A stretch of DNA of 64,000 nt, from the NCBI GenBank assembly GCA_905221605.1, contig CAJNDS010002276.1, forward strand, positions 43,857-107,856, in the 5' to 3' direction. Below the pieces are notes generated by a model, which did no database searches, was not told the DNA's origin, and saw only the letters and a program-made list of their open reading frames with translations. Position 1 is the first letter of the stretch; the number at the start of each line of letters is the position of its first letter. Source of the DNA: Symbiodinium natans (Eukaryota > Sar > Dinophyceae > Suessiales > Symbiodiniaceae). Positions 50,680 through 64,000 of the stretch are shown piece after piece. The position numbers were made by a program, and so were the translations under genes.

Positions 50680-51062
50680 AAGCTTGCCTTGCAAATGGCT
50701 CCACGATCCGTCTCGGAGGCTCGGGTCCGCCGACTTGCAGCCGGCGCTGAACTCGCCCTGGTCTGCCGAGCTGCCTGGCAGGATGGATCCCTTCACTCAG
50801 CTTGCGGTCGAGTGATTTGGAGAGCTTCGGAATTCTGCAGATGACTCGGATGGACATTGCTCATTTTGGTGAATGCCAGCAACGAGAGCGCATGGATGTG
50901 CTTCTCTGGCGCGCCCTCTCTTGGAATGGCAAAACAGGCAGATTGCTTACTCTATCCCGCCTTGCTCCTCATCGTGCTTTCTGCAGCTCTCCTTTCGCGG
51001 GATCACGGGATACAGAACATGCCTCCTGCATTTTCGACTGTGTCGGCGTCACCTTTCCCTAA
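50680..51062 (+). other. Possible plus-strand coding DNA
   Basis: Open plus frames: one from 50695 (MAPRSVSEARVRRLAAGAEL, then ALVCRAAWQDGSLHSACGRV) and one at 50857-51075 with a hydrophobic stretch LLYPALLLIVLSAALLS. The minus strand is also open in places. No family; unresolved. Confidence 0.25.
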
Positions 51063-51188
51063 GCCCTACACCTAGACATGACTTGCAGCGACCGCAAACC
51101 CTAAACCCCAAACCCCAATCCCCAAACCCTAAACCCTCAAGCCCTCAACCCTATCCCAAAGTCCCCCCCCCCCCCCCCCCGGCACTGC

Positions 51189-60332
<9,144 letters not shown>

Positions 60333-60589
60333 CTGAGGCGCATCGTACATGGGAATCCTGGGGCCTTGTTGGGGTAATATTTAAAATTATCATTTGTTTA
60401 ATCCTTAAGCCTTAGTGGCTGTCTAGGGTGTGGGCTTTTAGGGTTCATTCTCATGTTCTATAAGACACATTTTCGGGTTGGTAGGGCTCAAGATCTGAAA
60501 GATCAAGGGATAAGGGGTGCCCTATTCTGTAGCGACCCAAGGGGCATGGTCAGCAAAGGAGGCAGCTGCTTGATGGCCGACGTCCTGAG

Positions 60590-61405
60590 CTTTCTGACGC
60601 ACTGCGGGGGCGGGGTTGGGGGGGGGGGGGGGGGCGGGCATGAGGGGGAGGGCAGGAGCGGGAGTCAGCTTCAAGACTGGGGGTGGGGAGGGTGGGGGGG
60701 CGTGAGGAGTGTTTGGGCACGCGGGCATGCGTTGGAACCCTTTAAAAACATCAACCTCCCAGCCCCCCCCCCGTACTTAAGGGTTCCAATGCATGCCCTA
60801 AGTTTTGAAGCTGACTCCCCTCCCCACCCCCGGCCCCATCCCGCCCTCCCGCTCCTGCCGTTCCCTTTCCCCTCCTGACTCCCGCTCCTGGCGTTCCCTT
60901 TCCCCTCCCCCTCCCTGCATTGTCTGGCCTCCAATGCATGCAAACCCCTCCAACTCTCTTCCCGTCGCCTCACCCTACACCTAAAATACGAAAGCTTACC
61001 TACACCTGGCCGGGCTCTTGAGGTTGACGTATTTAAAAGGTTCATGCATGCCCAAACCCCTGCCCCCCTCCCGCCCTCCCCGCCCCAGCTCTCGAGGTCG
61101 ACCCCTTTTTCTGTATTCTCCCTCAGGTCTTGAAGCTGACTCCTGCTCCTGCCATTCTGCCCCCTCATGCCCCCCCCAACCCTTCTCTTTGCTTGAGGCT
61201 GACGTGTTGCAAGAATTCAACGCGTGCCCAAACCCTCCCTCCCCCCTCCCCTTTCGGAGGTTGACGCATTTAAAGGGTTCCAATGCGTGCCCAAAGTCTT
61301 GACTCCCGCTCCTGTCGTTCACTTTCCCCATGCCCCCCAACCCTTATCTTTCCCGGTCTTGACGTATTTCAAGGGTTCCAACGCCCCCTCCACCCCCCGT
61401 GACTG
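60590..61405. repeat. C-rich repeat family in inverted arrangement
   Basis: A unit with AGGTTGACGTATTTAAAGGG, then TTCCAATGC.TGCCCAAA, then CTCCTGCCGTTC.CTTTCCCC occurs in part or whole about six times. The copy at 60600-60755 is inverted relative to those from 60768 onward. A G13 tract and C-rich stretches accompany it. Another copy lies at 62905-62985. Confidence 0.85.
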
Positions 61406-62900
61406 TCTTGCAGACACTGGCTCAACAAGGCAACAGCTAGAGAGCTAAGCGATCCTGCGCCAGCACCTACAGCTAGGGGCCTTCCGTTGCATAAGTGGCA
61501 TTTTGGAGCTACTCAAGCCGCAGACAGTAATGTTGATGGTCGCCATGGTTATCGAAGTGCATGGTCGGCATGTGGAGGGTGATCAGAAGGCTAGCCGTGG
61601 TAACGATGACGACGCTATCGGACCTACGCTTAGGCATGTCCTGCTCGAAGAAACACCTTGGCCAGCATTCTTGTTTGAAGTGAGCCCTGGCAACTGCCGA
61701 TTCACTGAGCAGAAATTCAGAAACATGCCAACAGCCCAGGCTTGGGATGCGCTCTGTCAGCGATACTTTTGCGCTCCCCAGCTCTCACACACAGTCTCAG
61801 GCTGCAGATGATACAGGAGGCTAGGCCATGGCTTGACCAATAAAGCAAACGTCTTGAATAAATGCATAACTATTTCCGTTTTTCATATGTGCACAAACGA
61901 GTCAAATGTTCAAAGGAATCAGGAGCGAATGAACCACGGAACTTCCTGGCCGCACTCACTGGTGCTGGGGCTCCTGGAGCAGTCAGTGATGTCAAACGGC
62001 TCAGGCTTGAAGTGAAGGCGCAGCAACAAAAAGAAGCGGCATTAATTGTGGCATTAAGCTTATCAAACTGCAGTCCATTGTCTGACGTTTGCACGTGGTA
62101 AAGATTTTCGGCTTGAGCTTCGAGCCTGGAGTCGCCTCGTAGTTCAACGGTCAGGCTGAAGACATTCGGTAGTTCGTTTAATTTTCATATGTTTGAAGAT
62201 TTGGAAAGCTGTACAGCATAAGGGCGAACAATTGGAGGACAGGCGGTGGACGACAACCAATGTAAAAAGAAGAGCCCCTGGGAATCAAGGCAGGCGGAGC
62301 GACAGGAAGGATGCAGCAGGAGTTCCAGCTTTCCCCCTGTCGGGCATTGCTGCTCTCCAAATCTCCAGACACCCCCATTGCAGAATTGGGCTCAGATGCC
62401 GATGCATAGCCGACGCCCGCAGCGCAAAGCTAGGGCTGCAATGGGGTAACTGCCAAAGCCCGGTTCACCCGCCAGACCAGACCTGGGAACACTGCACGGC
62501 ATTCAACACAAAGAAAACAGAGATCGCGATGACTGAGCATGTCCTGCAGCTCGTCGTAATGTCTTCGGTGCCATTCCGGCTCAATCAAGCACAGGTCGTC
62601 CGATGCAACCCGCAGAGGACCTGCCCAGGCCTCTGAGAGATTAAACTGCAGCAGCACGCAAGCCCTCACACACAGAAGGGACTGTCTCTCCTTGGCTTCT
62701 GCACCTGTTCAGAATTCTGGCTCTCGGCATCAATGGGATGCGGAATTTCAGCACTACTTTGCTACCGCCGCTACTGAAACACATGATATGTAACTCAGTA
62801 TGGAAAGTGTGGAAACAACAATGGCTCGAGGTTGACGATGACTGCCTGCAGTTTAGGATTTGGGAAAGTGGTAGTCAAGAGTTCTGGGGGTTTGGCCCTT
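61406..62900. other. Unassigned interval with exon-like frames
   Basis: Plus frame 61503-61811 (LRHVLLEETPWPAFLFEVSP), plus frame 61862-62101 (SDVKRLRLEVKAQQQKEAAL) and minus frame 62669-62430 (VASDDLCLIEPEWHRRHYDE) are protein-like but unassigned and lie on different strands. The antiporter N-terminus should be in this part or beyond but is not recognised. Confidence 0.3.
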
Positions 62901-62904
62901 TGCG

Positions 62905-62985
62905 AGGTTGACGTATTTAAAGGGTTCCAATGCATGCCCAAAGTCCTGCCGTTCACTTTCCCCTCCCCCTCATGCCCGCCCCCCC
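62905..62985 (+). repeat. Outlying copy of the C-rich repeat
   Basis: GAGGTTGACGTATTTAAAGG, TTCCAATGCATGCCCAAAG and CCTGCCGTTCACTTTCCCC appear in the same order as in 60590-61405. Confidence 0.88.
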
Positions 62986-62989
62986 AATC

Positions 62990-63560
62990 CCCTGAAATTA
63001 TACAGGTATTGGGCTCTCTGGGGAACTCCTGCACATGCTGCCGGTGCTGGGGAGAATGGCTCCAGGTTTGAAGCTTGGGGTTGGCGGTTTGCGGTTGCGC
63101 CCTTGGGGGTCGGCGGCACTGGAGGTAGACGCCGTTGGGCGCCAGCCCTAGCTTTAGCTACCCCGGGCGCGTCATACGCCGCCGACCCGGTTGGCTCGCC
63201 AACAGCCGGCTCCAAATTCGGCTTCCGAAGGCCATCACGTTTGGGCACATATTTTTTCGCGAAAAACGCGCTATTCCCCAGCGATTTGGGGCTCCTGGAC
63301 GCATTTTTTGGGTGCCCCAACGGGGGGTCCCAAAAACGACCCCGGAGAGCATCATCGACTCTATTTTTTAACTTTTGCCGAACACGCGTTGTTGATGTTT
63401 TTTGGACGGCATCGGGACGCGTTGTTAATGTTTTATTTTTCGGAGGGCATTGGCCACCCCAAAAGACCCCCACAAGAGCGCGCATCATGAGCATCAGCGG
63501 GTTGGGTCTCGGCTTTCGGATGCCGCTGAGAGCTTGGAAAACGCAGAAAACACTGTAAAT
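62990..63560. other. Long two-strand ORF, unexplained
   Basis: A plus frame of 216 codons (62908-63558) and a minus frame of 174 codons (63494-62970) overlap almost fully. Plus reads KFGFRRPSRLGTYFFAKNAL and FGCPNGGSQKRPRRASSTLF. An internal near-repeat of ACGCGTTGTT.ATGTTTT, about 50 bases apart, lies at 63383-63434, each followed by GG..GGCAT. No known family; a repeat element is as likely as a gene. Confidence 0.35.
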
Positions 63561-63832
63561 ACTGTGGTTTTCGTGCTGTTACGGACATTTCCGTTTTGAG
63601 GCCGGCACATGCCCCCATAAGCCACGCATGCTTGGAGGCAGGAGCTGCTGATAGGGGTGCGCATCATCGAGGCTACGTTTCTTCTTGGGGATGCGGGGGG
63701 CGAGCATCAGCAGCATCAGCGGCTCCTGGGGGGAATGGGAGGGAGGGCATCGGGCGGCATGATTTCGAAGGAGACTGCCATAACATGGCGCTCGACGTGC
63801 CACCCCCGCATACGCCTGCGCGCGCGCCCGGT

Positions 63833-63843
63833 CTTGTTGTTGC

Positions 63844-63900
<57 letters not shown>

Positions 63901-63925
63901 CGCTGTTGCTGTTGTCGCTGTTGCT

Positions 63926-63985
<60 letters not shown>

Positions 63986-63996
63986 GTTGTTGTGGT
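63833..63996. repeat. (TTG)n/(TCG)n triplet repeat
   Basis: About 20 TTG units, a mixed CTGTTG/TCGCTG zone, then about 16 TCG units, running to the window end. Confidence 0.97.
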
Positions 63997-64000
63997 TGTT

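Noticed and set aside
62130-62170. tRNA-like 5' half (GTAGTTCAACGGTCAGG)
   Set aside because: It resembles an A-box/D-arm, but no anticodon stem, no GGTTCGA.TCC B-box and no acceptor-stem pairing follow within 90 bases.

Overview
The window reads as nuclear DNA of a dinoflagellate (inference). Four conserved proteins can be reassembled exon by exon. Their introns often start with GC, sometimes with GA, and only partly with GT. Nearly all end in AG with a G as the first exon base (AG|G). This splice pattern, plant-type TTTAGGG repeats and a reverse-transcriptase family I associate with dinoflagellate genomes all point the same way. Exons are tiny (29-240 nt) and introns are full of telomere-like repeats and short hairpin elements, so simple ORF finding sees almost none of the real genes.

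Layout. 1-2.7 kb: a (TG)n run and a 407-bp tandem satellite. 2.7-6.5 kb: low-complexity DNA, telomere-like remnants and one clear introner-like element. 6.5-11.4 kb: several decayed non-LTR retrotransposon pieces, all on the minus strand. 11.6-15.6 kb: repeats with weak coding evidence. 15.6-17.8 kb: a drug/metabolite-type transporter (minus, two exons) and a downstream minus-strand exon. 18.4-32.7 kb: a GPN2-type GTPase (minus, at least 16 exons). Its gene is split by a 9-kb stretch that holds another minus-strand, Lys/Glu-rich coiled-coil gene. 32.7-41 kb: unassigned minus-strand exons and three hairpin elements within 420 bp of one coding-like stretch. 41.4-44.3 kb: a class I/II PLP aminotransferase (minus). 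45.07-45.99 kb: a nested palindrome array, followed to 47.4 kb by a satellite of about 91 bp with a palindromic core. 48.1-49.4 kb: an unassigned minus-strand gene. 51.2-60.3 kb: an SLC9B/NHA-type Na+/H+ antiporter (minus, at least 11 exons). 60.4-64 kb: a C-rich repeat family, an unexplained 216-codon ORF and triplet repeats.

All recognised genes lie on the minus strand, as expected for a unidirectional dinoflagellate gene array. They are functionally unrelated (transport, Pol II assembly GTPase, amino-acid metabolism, ion exchange), so no pathway links them. The common thread is structural. TTTAGGG arrays, TIR-bounded hairpins with 7-8 bp flanking duplications and palindromic satellites have colonised the introns, and in several cases the splice junctions coincide with element ends.
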